A stretch of DNA of 64,000 nucleotides, from the NCBI GenBank assembly GCA_951812975.1, contig CATOTC010000001.1, positions 744,001 through 808,000 on the forward strand, in the 5' to 3' direction. The number at the start of each line of letters is the position of its first letter. Positions within the stretch are counted from its first letter, which is position 1. The notes under the pieces are model-generated. The model made no database searches, had not been told where the DNA came from, and was given only the letters and a program-made list of their open reading frames with translations. This DNA is from an uncultured Acidimicrobiales bacterium (GTDB taxonomy: Bacteria > Actinomycetota > Acidimicrobiia > Acidimicrobiales > Aldehydirespiratoraceae). Positions 1 through 8,149 of this stretch are shown piece after piece. The translations under genes were made by a program, and so were the position numbers.

Positions 1-489
1 CTCAAGCCGGTTGCCCGCGACGACGGGATCCACACCGCCGGCTCGTCAAGCCAGATCAGCGACGGTGCGGGTGCGGTGTTTATGATGACCCGAGAGAAGG
101 CCGAAGAACTCGGTCTGGAGCCGCTCGCCAGAATCGTCGACACCTGTCTTGTGGGCACCGATCCCGTGCTCATGCTGACCGGGCCCATCGATGCCACCCA
201 GAAGCTCCTCTCCGACAACAACCTCACTATCGACGACATCGGCCTCGTCGAGATCAACGAGGCCTTCGCCTCGGTTGTGCTGGCCTGGGAACGCGAACTC
301 TCGCCCGACATGAGCACCGTCAATCCCAACGGCGGAGCCATCGCGCTCGGTCATCCCCTCGGCGGAACGGGATCGATCCTGATGACCAAGGCGGTACACG
401 AGATGCAACGCAGCAACATCGAGTACGGCATAGTCACGATGTGCTGCGGCGGTGGTCTCGGAACAGGAACCCTGCTGCAGAAGCTCTAG
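1..489 (+). CDS. Thiolase / acetyl-CoA acetyltransferase, C-terminal part
   Basis: The reading frame is open from base 1 and runs into the ATG at 76 of the ORF track, so this is the 3' end of a gene that starts outside the window. The visible ~162 residues contain thiolase C-terminal motifs: TAGSSSQISDGAGAV, the NEAFA loop, the active-site histidine in NPNGGAIALGHPLGGTGS, and the catalytic cysteine in CCGGGLGTG. Thiolases cleave 3-ketoacyl-CoA with CoA (beta-oxidation) or run the reverse condensation; the C-terminus alone does not tell a degradative thiolase from an acetoacetyl-CoA thiolase. The next gene is on the opposite strand and convergent, 15 bp away. Confidence 0.93.
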   Translation, partial: LKPVARDDGIHTAGSSSQISDGAGAVFMMTREKAEELGLEPLARIVDTCLVGTDPVLMLTGPIDATQKLLSDNNLTIDDIGLVEINEAFASVVLAWERELSPDMSTVNPNGGAIALGHPLGGTGSILMTKAVHEMQRSNIEYGIVTMCCGGGLGTGTLLQKL

Positions 490-504
490 CGGCTGTGGGG
501 TTCT

Positions 505-1059
505 CTACTGCTCGGACCAGAACTGGAGCCAGTGCTCGTCGTCGTAGGGAATCGAACCCAGACCGATCTGTCTGTCCGGCCAGTTGGCCGGTTCCTGAGC
601 CAGCGGCTCGGGTTCAGCGTGTCGCCAGCCGAGCCACAGCAGATGGCGCCTGCGGGTGAACTTCCAGACGCCTTCGATTCGGACATATCGGTCCTCGTAC
701 TTGATCAGCTGCTGAATCAAGCCCTCGGCACAGTCGTCGATGAATCCGTGCACCCAGACTGTGCCTCCCGCGGTCACCGCATCGCTGTCACAAGAACCTG
801 CGCTGGTGCTCGTCTGATCGAACTCGATGAGGTGGTTTGCCACCAACAGCACCGCTATACCGATTTCGCCGAGCGATTCCGCAAAGAACGCTCGTGCTGC
901 TTCGGCACCCTCGCCGTATTCACCGAACCGCGCGTCCGGACGGTAGAGCGATGCCAGCAGATCAAGGTCTCGGCGGTCGATCGCATCGGCGTACGCAAAC
1001 GCCAGCTGCCGGATCTCATCGCGCGCCACCGCCCGTTCGATTGCTGTCATCTCCCCCAT
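505..1059 (-). CDS. SnoaL-like / NTF2-fold protein
   Basis: 184 residues. The N-terminal pattern AIERAVARDEIRQLAFAYADAIDRRDLDLLASLY followed by DARF is typical of the SnoaL-like branch of the NTF2 fold, a cone-shaped small-molecule pocket found in polyketide cyclases, ring-hydroxylating dioxygenase beta subunits, ketosteroid isomerases and many uncharacterised actinobacterial proteins. The C-terminal WKFTRRRHLLWLGW strand fits the end of the fold. It is soluble, with no signal peptide. An ATG at 1059 is preferred because a TACTGT -10-like hexamer lies six bases upstream, suggesting leaderless translation; an internal ATG three codons later is the alternative. A catalytic role is not demonstrable; ligand-pocket enzymes and accessory proteins look alike here. 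Confidence 0.8.
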   Translation of the reverse strand: MGEMTAIERAVARDEIRQLAFAYADAIDRRDLDLLASLYRPDARFGEYGEGAEAARAFFAESLGEIGIAVLLVANHLIEFDQTSTSAGSCDSDAVTAGGTVWVHGFIDDCAEGLIQQLIKYEDRYVRIEGVWKFTRRRHLLWLGWRHAEPEPLAQEPANWPDRQIGLGSIPYDDEHWLQFWSEQ

Positions 1060-1065
1060 AGGACC

Positions 1066-1071
1066 ACAGTA
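1066..1071 (-). promoter_or_regulatory. Candidate -10 element of a leaderless SnoaL-like transcript
   Basis: On the minus strand the hexamer TACTGT (TAnnnT) is followed by six bases and then the ATG at 1059. This spacing places transcription start at or next to the start codon. No convincing -35 box is seen. Confidence 0.35.
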
Positions 1072-1077
1072 GTACCC

Positions 1078-1533
1078 TCAAACAGGTTCGGTCCGCTCGG
1101 CTACCGCGGCGATAACATCTAGGAAACCGTCGATAGTGGCTACCGCAAAGTCCAGGAACGCCAAGCCTTCCGGGGATGGTTCAGGGTCGACGACCACCCC
1201 CCAGGAGACGTGGCATTCGTCTCCGTCGTCCCGTAGCACGAACGTGCCGTGATACAAGTCGAGGCCCGTGGGTCCGGTCACCGAATAGGCGTGCCGCCAT
1301 GGTGGTTCGAACGACAGCACCGTCTCCACCAACGGCTCGTCGGAATCCAGTAGTTCCTGCTGGCCCTGCAGTTTGAGGTGCAGCACCGCACCTTCGCCGT
1401 GCGGCGGTGGGTCACCCTCGACCACGTAGCCGCCGCAAGCCTGCTCGATCAGGTCGTGCAACACCTTCCAGGCGTGTTCACGCGGCGCCTTTACATGCCT
1501 CTCAAGCGAACGGGACACGTGTTTGGCGTTCAT
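1078..1533 (-). CDS. SRPBCC (START/Bet v 1-like) family protein
   Basis: 151 residues. The opening SRSLERHVKAPREHAWKVLHDLI matches the usual first strand and helix of SRPBCC proteins, which bind hydrophobic ligands in a deep cavity (polyketide cyclases, AHSA1-like proteins, coenzyme Q-binding proteins). The middle strands (VLSFEPPWRHAYSVTG) and the long C-terminal helix (DFAVATIDGFLDVIAAVAERT) complete the fold. The start lies 3 bp after the stop of the upstream cysQ-like gene, so the two are probably co-transcribed. Ligand and reaction are unknown; its neighbours (SDR, methyltransferase, SnoaL-like protein) suggest small hydrophobic molecules. Confidence 0.78.
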   Translation of the reverse strand: MNAKHVSRSLERHVKAPREHAWKVLHDLIEQACGGYVVEGDPPPHGEGAVLHLKLQGQQELLDSDEPLVETVLSFEPPWRHAYSVTGPTGLDLYHGTFVLRDDGDECHVSWGVVVDPEPSPEGLAFLDFAVATIDGFLDVIAAVAERTEPV

Positions 1534-1536
1534 GGC

Positions 1537-2292
1537 TCAATACCTCCGAACCGACATGGCATCCACAATCCTGTCACGGAATGCTGGTTTACAGATGATG
1601 AGACCCGGCGACCACGGATCGACCTTGTTGAAACAGAGTTCGCTGCCATCGACCCGGCAGGCCACCAGTCCCGCAGCTTCAGCCACCGCGGCAGGAGCGC
1701 ACACATCCCATTCATACAGCCCGCCACCATGGACATAAGCGTCGACTTCGCCGCGCACAACGGCCATCGCCTTCACCCCCGCTGACCCGACAGCCAATAT
1801 CTCGGCGTCGAGCGCTCTCTGCAACACACGACCGTCCACATGGCGACGCGAGCGTGAGACCAGCACCCGCGGCTGGTCCCCCACCCGTGACATGATCGGT
1901 ATCGGCGTCGGCTCGGTTGCCCAGGTCGTGTCCCATCCCGGTACCGCCACGGCTCCCGCGGTCGGTCTGTTCGCTTCGACCAGCGCCACATGAACCGACC
2001 AGTGGGCGCTCCACCCAAAATCATTGGAGCCGTCCAGCGGATCGACGATCCAAACCCGGTCAGCGGACAGCCGAGAGCTCAGATCGCGCCCCTCTTCGGA
2101 GAGGATCGCATCATCGGGACGATGCTCGGCCAGTTCTTTGACGATGAATTCATGCGCGGCACGATCGGCCGCGTACTCGAGCGACGTCCAGCGCTGATGC
2201 GAGCCTTCAGATGTTGCGAGCATGCGCTGCAATAGCCGGCCTGTCTCCGACGCAATACGAAACGCCAAGGCATGATCGGAGGAATCGGCCAT
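1537..2292 (-). CDS. cysQ: 3'(2'),5'-bisphosphate nucleotidase / inositol monophosphatase family protein
   Basis: 251 residues, normal length for CysQ. The metal-binding motifs of the inositol monophosphatase superfamily are all present: SEEGRD (Glu ligand), WIVDPLDGSNDF (the DPxDGxxxF signature), and YEWDVCAPAAVAEAAG (WDxAA-type motif). CysQ enzymes remove the 3'-phosphate from PAP/PAPS, by-products of sulfate assimilation and sulfotransfer; related family members act on inositol-1-phosphate, so the substrate is not proven. It sits 9 bp downstream of an SDR gene and 3 bp upstream of the SRPBCC gene in one minus-strand run. A sulfate-type transporter (SulP) lies 4 kb away and an arylsulfatase at 58 kb, a loose sulfur connection only. 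Confidence 0.85.
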   Translation of the reverse strand: MADSSDHALAFRIASETGRLLQRMLATSEGSHQRWTSLEYAADRAAHEFIVKELAEHRPDDAILSEEGRDLSSRLSADRVWIVDPLDGSNDFGWSAHWSVHVALVEANRPTAGAVAVPGWDTTWATEPTPIPIMSRVGDQPRVLVSRSRRHVDGRVLQRALDAEILAVGSAGVKAMAVVRGEVDAYVHGGGLYEWDVCAPAAVAEAAGLVACRVDGSELCFNKVDPWSPGLIICKPAFRDRIVDAMSVRRY

Positions 2293-2301
2293 TCAGACAG
2301 C

Positions 2302-3141
2302 TCAGATCGCCCAAGTCGAGACACTACTGCCGACAGCTATGTGTTGAGCACGAGCGACGATCTGCTCTCCGTATTGAGGATGGGGGAGGATGTAGAATCT
2401 CTCTTCCACGATCGCTTCGAACACCTTCTGCGCAACTTCGCTGGGCGGAATCCCCGAAGCAACCAGATCTCGCATCGCCTCGCGCCTGAATTCTCTTTCT
2501 TCGTTCGGTTCCTCCAGCGATACCAGGTGTTCGGGGATGTTCCGGTCAGAGTCGGCTATCCGAGTGTGCACGAATCCGGGACACAACACTGAGACTCTCA
2601 GGTTGGTGGTGTCACGAGTCTCGAGGGAGAGCACCTCGCTGACCGCGACAACACCGTACTTGGCCACCGTGTACGACCCCAGCGACGGCGTCGGAAGCAG
2701 CCCGGCCATTGAAGCTGTATTGACTATCGCGCATGGTTCTGAGTGAGCGACCATTGCAGGACCAAACGCCTTGATTCCATAGATCACCCCCATCAGATCA
2801 ACACCGAGCACCCAGTCCCAGACCCCGATGTCATCTGGTTCCAGTATCGGCCCGCCACCAGCGACCCCTGCGTTGTTGAACAGGATATGGACATCTCCGA
2901 AACGGTCGTGGGTAGCCTCGGCGAGAGCCTTGACTGAATCATTGTCGGCAACATTGGTGCGTTGTCCGAACACGCTCACGCCGTTCGCCTTGAACTCCCC
3001 AACCGCTGAGTCGAGGGCAGCCTGCTCGATGTCGGCAATGACCAGGTTCATTCGCTCGCTGCCCAATCGTTCGGCCACCGCATGACCGATGCCGCTGGCG
3101 CCGCCGGTTATCACCGCAGTCTTTCCCCTGAATTCGCGCAT
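2302..3141 (-). CDS. Short-chain dehydrogenase/reductase (classical SDR)
   Basis: 279 residues. Cofactor motif TGGASGIG near residue 12, NNAG at about 90, catalytic Ser in NTASMAGLL and the YTVAK Tyr/Lys pair identify a classical SDR that oxidises or reduces an alcohol/ketone pair with NAD(P)H. After the first strand the acidic VIADIE points to NAD preference, a weak inference. The C-terminus is extended (VEERFYILPHPQYGEQIVARAQ), a feature I associate with the SDRs of actinobacterial catabolic clusters. The start ATG at 3141 has an AAGGAT Shine-Dalgarno about 8 bases upstream. First of three closely packed minus-strand genes (SDR, cysQ, SRPBCC). Confidence 0.9.
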   Translation of the reverse strand: MREFRGKTAVITGGASGIGHAVAERLGSERMNLVIADIEQAALDSAVGEFKANGVSVFGQRTNVADNDSVKALAEATHDRFGDVHILFNNAGVAGGGPILEPDDIGVWDWVLGVDLMGVIYGIKAFGPAMVAHSEPCAIVNTASMAGLLPTPSLGSYTVAKYGVVAVSEVLSLETRDTTNLRVSVLCPGFVHTRIADSDRNIPEHLVSLEEPNEEREFRREAMRDLVASGIPPSEVAQKVFEAIVEERFYILPHPQYGEQIVARAQHIAVGSSVSTWAI

Positions 3142-3204
3142 TGGATGATCCTTGCATCTAACCCCGCATGAACAGAAGTCAGGTCGCTGTAGAACTCCCG
3201 CGGG

Positions 3205-3801
3205 TCAGCCGGCCACTGAACTGAGCTGGTGAAGCGAAACAGCGTAGTTCCCGTCGCGGTACCGCTCCTGCCCCCAGGTTGCCCACCGTCCCGCCAATGT
3301 CAGTCCGGCCGCGGCTGCGTGTCGGTCGTAGTCCGCCAGGCTGAGGCGACCAAGCTGGAAACCGGCCAGTATCAGTCCGTCTGGTTCAAGATGTCGGGCC
3401 ATGTTGACCAACACCGTTGCTTCGGTGCCCGATGCCAGGAAGATCATCACGTTTCCAGCCATCAAGATCAGGTCGAACCGTCGACCAAGATCAAGCACGC
3501 ACAGGTCTTCTTGAATCCAACACAACCCGGGTGCCTTTGATTCTGCTTCGGCGAGCATGTGCGGGTCGAGGTCCACCCCGACAACAGACACTCCGCGCCG
3601 GTCGAGTTCGATGGCGACGCGACCGGTGCCGCAACCAGCATCGAGCACCGAAGCCCCCGGCCCGTACCCATACGACTCGAGCAGTGCCGACACGAGGTCG
3701 GCCTCGCCGTGGACGGACTCACCGGCCGCTTCCATGGCTGCCCATCTGCTGTCGTACTCGGCACCGCTGCGAACGTCGCCGCGGTCACTCCATCTGCTCA
3801 T
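3205..3801 (-). CDS. Class I SAM-dependent methyltransferase
   Basis: 198 residues from the ATG at 3801, which has AGAGG about five bases upstream; the ORF-track start is an in-frame GTG two codons earlier. Motif I VLDAGCGTGRVAIEL and the acidic residue of VVGVDLDPHMLAEAE bind S-adenosylmethionine, and FDLILMAGNVMIFL is motif IV of the Rossmann-like fold. There is no identifiable substrate domain, so it cannot be assigned to a small molecule, lipid or macromolecule. The gene is divergent from the S41 protease gene, with about 80 bp between the starts, and precedes the SDR-cysQ-SRPBCC group by 63 bp. Confidence 0.87.
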   Translation of the reverse strand: MSRWSDRGDVRSGAEYDSRWAAMEAAGESVHGEADLVSALLESYGYGPGASVLDAGCGTGRVAIELDRRGVSVVGVDLDPHMLAEAESKAPGLCWIQEDLCVLDLGRRFDLILMAGNVMIFLASGTEATVLVNMARHLEPDGLILAGFQLGRLSLADYDRHAAAAGLTLAGRWATWGQERYRDGNYAVSLHQLSSVAG

Positions 3802-3880
3802 GGTCACCTCTGTGGATCACCGACGAACGATACAGTCCAGCGTCGCGCAGATCCCTCCTCGGGTTCGAACCGAATCGGGG

Positions 3881-6235
3881 ATGAGCACTAGGGTTCAGCA
3901 AGTGAAATCCACTCGGCGCGATCGCGGGCCCCTGGCGCAGACACACTCCCACGACACCCAGCGGTCGCCCCGACCGCTGACAATGTTGCTGTTGCTCGGA
4001 GTGTCGTTCACGCTGATCTCGATTCTCTTCTTCGCACCGGCGAGTTCGGCCCAGGACGCTCCAACGAACCGGACTGAGTGCAGCAACCCCACTGATGATT
4101 TCGTGGTGTTCTGCCTGGCGTTCGAGTCGATTGTCGACCATTTCGTCGACGGGGTCGTGGTAGCGGACTTGGCGGAGGCCGCAATACAGGGCCTGATCGA
4201 CGCCAACCTCGCGCCCAGAACGACTCATCCGCCGCCCTGTGCAGTACCTGCGCCCGAATTCGAAGCGGTGTGCGCGGAGATCGACAAGGTCGAGGACACG
4301 CGTACAGCAGCGCTTGTTGCGACGAACGCGATCCTGGCATCCCTCAACGACTCGAACACCCGGTATCTGGCGCCCCTGCAGACGAGAAGGTTTTTCAGCC
4401 TTTTGAGCGCCGGCAACTCCAGGGCCGGAATCGGTATCGAATTCGCTCTGTTGGGACCCGACGGTGAACCGTGTTCCGCGCTCAGCGACACCTGTTTCTT
4501 GACCATTACCGAGGTCTATCCGGCGAGTCCTGCCGACGCGGCGGGCCTGATGGTCGGAGACGTGATCGTCGAGTACGGAAAGACAGTCGCTGACCACACT
4601 TGCAGCGAACTGCTGGACCTCGACGACCGGGACTACCTCGGTGAGTCTGTCGCGGTGGTGGTGCGGCGCGACGGCGTCGAGGTCCACCACTTCTTGGGGA
4701 CGGCGGAAGTGGTCGATCCTCTGGTGTCGAGTCGAATCGTTGATGACAGCATCGGCTACATCCGACTCGACGTGTTCGCCACCGGAGCTGCTGAGCTGTT
4801 TGCAGCCGAGCTCAGCGATCTCCTCAGCGCTGGTGTCGAGTCCATCGTGGTAGATCTCCGAAACAACCCCGGCGGGTATCTGAGCGTCACCTCAGAGATC
4901 GTCGACCTGTTCCTTGCGATGGGCGATCTCAACCATCGGACACGGTCGGTTCGAGAGGACTCATCCTTCTTTGCGGATTCTGACGGCATCGCTTCGGACG
5001 CCATCGCGCTCCCGATGGCAGTAGCCGTGAATGGCGGCTCGGCTTCGGGTTCTGAGCTGTTCATCCTGGCCATGCGGGGAAACAACCGGGCCAAGATCGT
5101 CGGCACGACGACCTTTGGAAAGTCAACCGGTCAGTTGACGTTTACTGCCGTGTCCTCCAACGGCGCGGTGTTGGGCGCAATCCGCGTAACGAGCCTGAGA
5201 TTCCTCGGTCCGGACGGCCTCAGTGCATCAGGCGGGATCCAACCCGACACAGTCTCGGAAATATCGGGCTGTGCACATCCTATTGGTGTCGCCCGTGAAG
5301 CGGTCGCGTCGCTCGTCCCGCGCGTCTCACAGTTGGCCTTCACCTCCACTCCCGCGGCAGATTCCTACGAAACGGGCGAAAGAGTCACGGTGACTGTTCA
5401 GTTCGACGCTCCGGTCGTTGTCGATACGGAGGACGGGGAGCCGTCCCTGAACCTTGAAATAGGCAACGACGTCCGAAAGGCCGCCTACGTTGCCACGTCG
5501 ACGGACGACGGAGTCAGCACTGTCGAGTTCGAGTACACGCTCAACGACGACGCCGACTACGACGGCATCAGCATCGGGGCCGATTCGATCAACTTGAACG
5601 GGGCGACGATTCGTCGGGCCGCGGTCGGTTGGGATGCGCACCTCGACCACCCGATGCTCACCGCCGACCCAGCCCAAGTCGTTGCGGCCGACCCCGAGCG
5701 GTATTTCACCGATATCGCCGAGACGTCGTTTGTTGACGCCATCAACTGGCTTCGACACACCGGAATTACCACAGGCTGCGGAACAGCCACCTACTGCCCA
5801 GACCTGCCCGTCACCCGCGGCCAAATGGCCGCCTTGTTGAACCGGGCACTGCAACTGCCCGCCGCGGACCAAGACTATTTCAGCGACGACGACGACTCGA
5901 CGTTCCAAGACGACATCAACCGCCTCCGACAAGCCGAAATCACCACAGGCTGCGGAACAGACACCTACTGTCCGAACCTGCCCGTCACCCGCGGCCAAAT
6001 GGCCGCCTTGTTGAACCGGGCACTGCAACTGCCCGCCGCGGACCAAGACTATTTCAGCGACGACGACGACTCGACGTTCCAAGACGACATCAACCGCCTC
6101 CGACAAGCCAAAATCACCACAGGCTGCGGAACAGACACCTACTGTCCGAACCTGCCCGTCACCCGCGGCCAGATGGCCGCCTTCCTCCACCGGGCCCGAG
6201 ACCTCATCGCGGCTGCCCGTCAACAGACTCCGTGA
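3881..6235 (+). CDS. Secreted S41-family (C-terminal processing type) peptidase with PDZ and three SLH repeats
   Basis: 784 residues from the ATG at 3881; the longer track ORF runs back over the divergent methyltransferase and is unlikely. Residues 35-57 form a signal peptide (MLLLLGVSFTLISILFF, cleavage near ASSA-Q) after a basic N-region. A PDZ domain spans roughly 205-275 and the S41 core 285-460. The Ser/Lys dyad is intact: GGSASGSE and TTFGKSTGQ are separated by 25 residues, the same spacing as in E. coli Prc. An Ig/adhesin-like stretch (about 485-600) follows, then three SLH-type repeats (607-784) with Cys pairs. The enzyme should act outside the membrane and be held at the cell surface by the SLH part. 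The start is not certain; GTG 3902 and ATG 3983 are also in frame. Confidence 0.9.
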   Translation: MSTRVQQVKSTRRDRGPLAQTHSHDTQRSPRPLTMLLLLGVSFTLISILFFAPASSAQDAPTNRTECSNPTDDFVVFCLAFESIVDHFVDGVVVADLAEAAIQGLIDANLAPRTTHPPPCAVPAPEFEAVCAEIDKVEDTRTAALVATNAILASLNDSNTRYLAPLQTRRFFSLLSAGNSRAGIGIEFALLGPDGEPCSALSDTCFLTITEVYPASPADAAGLMVGDVIVEYGKTVADHTCSELLDLDDRDYLGESVAVVVRRDGVEVHHFLGTAEVVDPLVSSRIVDDSIGYIRLDVFATGAAELFAAELSDLLSAGVESIVVDLRNNPGGYLSVTSEIVDLFLAMGDLNHRTRSVREDSSFFADSDGIASDAIALPMAVAVNGGSASGSELFILAMRGNNRAKIVGTTTFGKSTGQLTFTAVSSNGAVLGAIRVTSLRFLGPDGLSASGGIQPDTVSEISGCAHPIGVAREAVASLVPRVSQLAFTSTPAADSYETGERVTVTVQFDAPVVVDTEDGEPSLNLEIGNDVRKAAYVATSTDDGVSTVEFEYTLNDDADYDGISIGADSINLNGATIRRAAVGWDAHLDHPMLTADPAQVVAADPERYFTDIAETSFVDAINWLRHTGITTGCGTATYCPDLPVTRGQMAALLNRALQLPAADQDYFSDDDDSTFQDDINRLRQAEITTGCGTDTYCPNLPVTRGQMAALLNRALQLPAADQDYFSDDDDSTFQDDINRLRQAKITTGCGTDTYCPNLPVTRGQMAAFLHRARDLIAAARQQTP
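5766..6190 (+). repeat. 174-bp tandem repeats encoding SLH-like units
   Basis: The segment beginning AGGCTGCGGAACAG recurs at 5773, 5947 and 6121, an exact 174-bp (58-codon) period. The first complete interval and the second are nearly identical at the DNA level, including silent positions, while the unit before 5766 is diverged. This indicates recent duplication or gene conversion inside the coding sequence. Each unit encodes TTGCGT(A/D)TYCP and PVTRGQMAA(L/F). Confidence 0.88.
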
Positions 6236-6302
6236 ACCCGTCGGTGCCCGACTTTTTCCGAAAACTGCCGCTCTCAACGTTTTGCCTGATTAGCTCAAAG
6301 TC

Positions 6303-7895
6303 GTGAGCACGACACGAACGAGCCGATTCCCGGCACCCACGACGGGAGATCTGATCGCGGGGATCTCGGTAGCGCTGGTGTTGCTGCCCCAGGCGCTGGC
6401 GTACGCGGAGATCGCCGGCGTTCCGCCACATGTGGGGCTGTTCGCCGCGGCTCTGCCTCCTCTGCTGGCCGCCCCTTTCGTGTCGTCGCCCTACCTCCAG
6501 ACGGGTCCGGTAGCACTCACTGCGCTGCTGACCTTCGGTGCGCTATCGGGGCTGGAGAGCACGGGCACCGCTTCCTACATCGAGCTTGCTGCGCTTTTGG
6601 CGCTGATCGTGGGAGTCGTCCGAGTCCTCCTCGGTCTGCTACGGCTCGGCATCGTCGCCTACCTCATGTCGCAACCGGTGCTGACCGGCTTCACAGCCAG
6701 CGCCGCGATTCTCATCGTGGCCTCGCAGGTTCCTTCGATGTTCGACGTGGACCCCGACGCCGAGGGGATCCTCGCCCGGGCCCTGTGGGTACTGTCACGA
6801 CCGGACCACTGGGATGCGACCGCAATGGCGCTCAGCGTGACCACCGTGGCGGTGGTGTTGGGGGCACGGCGAGTTCACCGGCTCTTCCCCGGCGTGTTGC
6901 TGGCAGTCGTTGCGACCGTGCTGTGGAGCGAAGCCACCGACTACGACGGGACCGTCGTCGGCGACCTTCCCGGGGGCTTCATCAGCCTGAGCCTCGACCT
7001 TCCCTACAGTCAGGTCCCGTCGCTGATAGTCGCAGGGATCGTCATCGCGCTGGTCGGGTTCGCCGAACCCGCATCCATCGCCCGGACCTTCGCAACCCAG
7101 GATCGTATGCGCTGGTCGGCGAACCGCGAGTTCCTCGGTCAAGGCGTCGCCAACATCGCCTCAGGCATCTCGGGAGGATTCCCCGTGGGCGGATCATTCT
7201 CCCGCAGTTCGCTGAACCGCCTCGCCGGGGCACAGACGCAGTGGTCGGGCGCGATCACCGGGGCTTTCGTCATGGCCGCGATCCCGTTGTCGGCCACACT
7301 GAAGTCCCTGCCGACCGCCGTGTTGGGGGCGATCGTGTTGACCGCGGCCTACCGTCTCGTCGACGTTGGGGCCATGCTCAGGATCGCCCGCGGCTCGCGA
7401 CTGCAGGGACTCGTCGTCTTCGGCACTTTCGCAGCGACCCTGCTGTTCGCGCCCAACGTCGAACGCGGCGTGATCGTCGGCGTGGCCCTCGCCGTCACAG
7501 TCCATCTCATCCGCGAGCTCCGGGTCGACCACACCCACGAGGTCGACCACGACACCCTGGTGCTGAGGCCCCGCGGGGTTATCTGGTTCGTGACCGCCCC
7601 TCATCTCGAAGCACGCTTCATCGCAGCTCGGGCCGAGCATCCCCAACTTCAGAACTTGCGTATCGACTTCGCCAACGTGGGGCGTGTCGACTACGGGGGC
7701 GCGGCGACTCTGGCCGAACTCGTCGATGACGCGGTGGACGCGGGTCTGACCGTGGAAATCGTCAATATTGCGCCCCACGCAAAACGTTCTGTCGCTGCGC
7801 ATCTCGGCGGTCGTCACGGAGTTCCAACACTCGATGAGTTGGCCGACGACGAGCGACATCAGTGGCGGCTCCGCCGAAAGCCTCGGAGTCCTTAG
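6303..7895 (+). CDS. SulP-family inorganic anion transporter with STAS domain
   Basis: 530 residues, GTG start. The N-terminal TGDLIAGISVALVLLPQALAYAEIAGVPPHVGLFAAALPPLL and the internal GGFPVGGSFSRSSLN stretch are characteristic of SulP/SLC26 permeases; some 10-12 hydrophobic segments follow, ending near residue 400. The last ~120 residues form a STAS domain (LRIDFANVGRVDYGGAATLAELVDDA). Family members carry sulfate, bicarbonate, or other anions, usually with H+ or Na+; the substrate is not decidable here. STAS domains in this family couple transport to regulation. The gene starts 67 bp after the S41 protease gene and no promoter stands out. Confidence 0.93.
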   Translation: MSTTRTSRFPAPTTGDLIAGISVALVLLPQALAYAEIAGVPPHVGLFAAALPPLLAAPFVSSPYLQTGPVALTALLTFGALSGLESTGTASYIELAALLALIVGVVRVLLGLLRLGIVAYLMSQPVLTGFTASAAILIVASQVPSMFDVDPDAEGILARALWVLSRPDHWDATAMALSVTTVAVVLGARRVHRLFPGVLLAVVATVLWSEATDYDGTVVGDLPGGFISLSLDLPYSQVPSLIVAGIVIALVGFAEPASIARTFATQDRMRWSANREFLGQGVANIASGISGGFPVGGSFSRSSLNRLAGAQTQWSGAITGAFVMAAIPLSATLKSLPTAVLGAIVLTAAYRLVDVGAMLRIARGSRLQGLVVFGTFAATLLFAPNVERGVIVGVALAVTVHLIRELRVDHTHEVDHDTLVLRPRGVIWFVTAPHLEARFIAARAEHPQLQNLRIDFANVGRVDYGGAATLAELVDDAVDAGLTVEIVNIAPHAKRSVAAHLGGRHGVPTLDELADDERHQWRLRRKPRSP

Positions 7896-7944
7896 AGCGC
7901 CCGCAAACAGGTGCGAGCCTGTCGTGTGGCGGCGGTGTCATTCC

Positions 7945-8023
7945 CGCTCTTGTTCGCTGCGCTCGACTCTCGCTCTTGTTCGCTTCCGTTCGACTACCGC
8001 TCTTGTTCGCTCCGCTCACGGGC
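7945..8023. repeat. Three 26-27 bp direct repeats, intergenic
   Basis: CGCTCTTGTTCGCT begins at 7945, 7971 and 7998, each copy followed by a diverged TCCG/GCGCTCGACT-type tail. The array lies in the 254-bp gap between convergent SulP and LLM genes. It is too short and its units too similar for a CRISPR array. Role unknown; a REP-like or bidirectional 3'-end element is possible. Confidence 0.8.
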
Positions 8024-8034
8024 CGCTAGGCCGC

Positions 8035-8074
8035 GGGCGGGCCGCTCGGGACACGGGCGGGCCGCTCGGGACAC
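8035..8074. repeat. Perfect 20-bp tandem duplication, intergenic
   Basis: GGGCGGGCCGCTCGGGACAC occurs twice head to tail with no mismatch, directly after the 26-27 bp repeats. Nothing else is seen in the rest of the gap (7896-8149) except G+C-rich sequence. Confidence 0.85.
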
Positions 8075-8149
8075 GGCCTCGGGCCTTATGGGCCGCATTG
8101 TCCCACCCTTTCGCTCGGCGGATGAGAGCGCAGGTTCTCCAGGCGGTTC

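Noticed and set aside
3557-3880. Upstream extension of the S41 gene in the ORF track
   Set aside because: It overlaps the divergent methyltransferase gene on the other strand and lies before the signal peptide; an internal start is far more likely.
5327-6277. 316-residue minus-strand ORF with internal repeats
   Set aside because: Antisense of the S41/SLH gene; the repeated segments are simply the reverse of the 174-bp SLH repeats.
6785-7729. 314-residue plus-strand ORF, Arg-rich
   Set aside because: Out-of-frame shadow inside the SulP gene with extreme Arg content.
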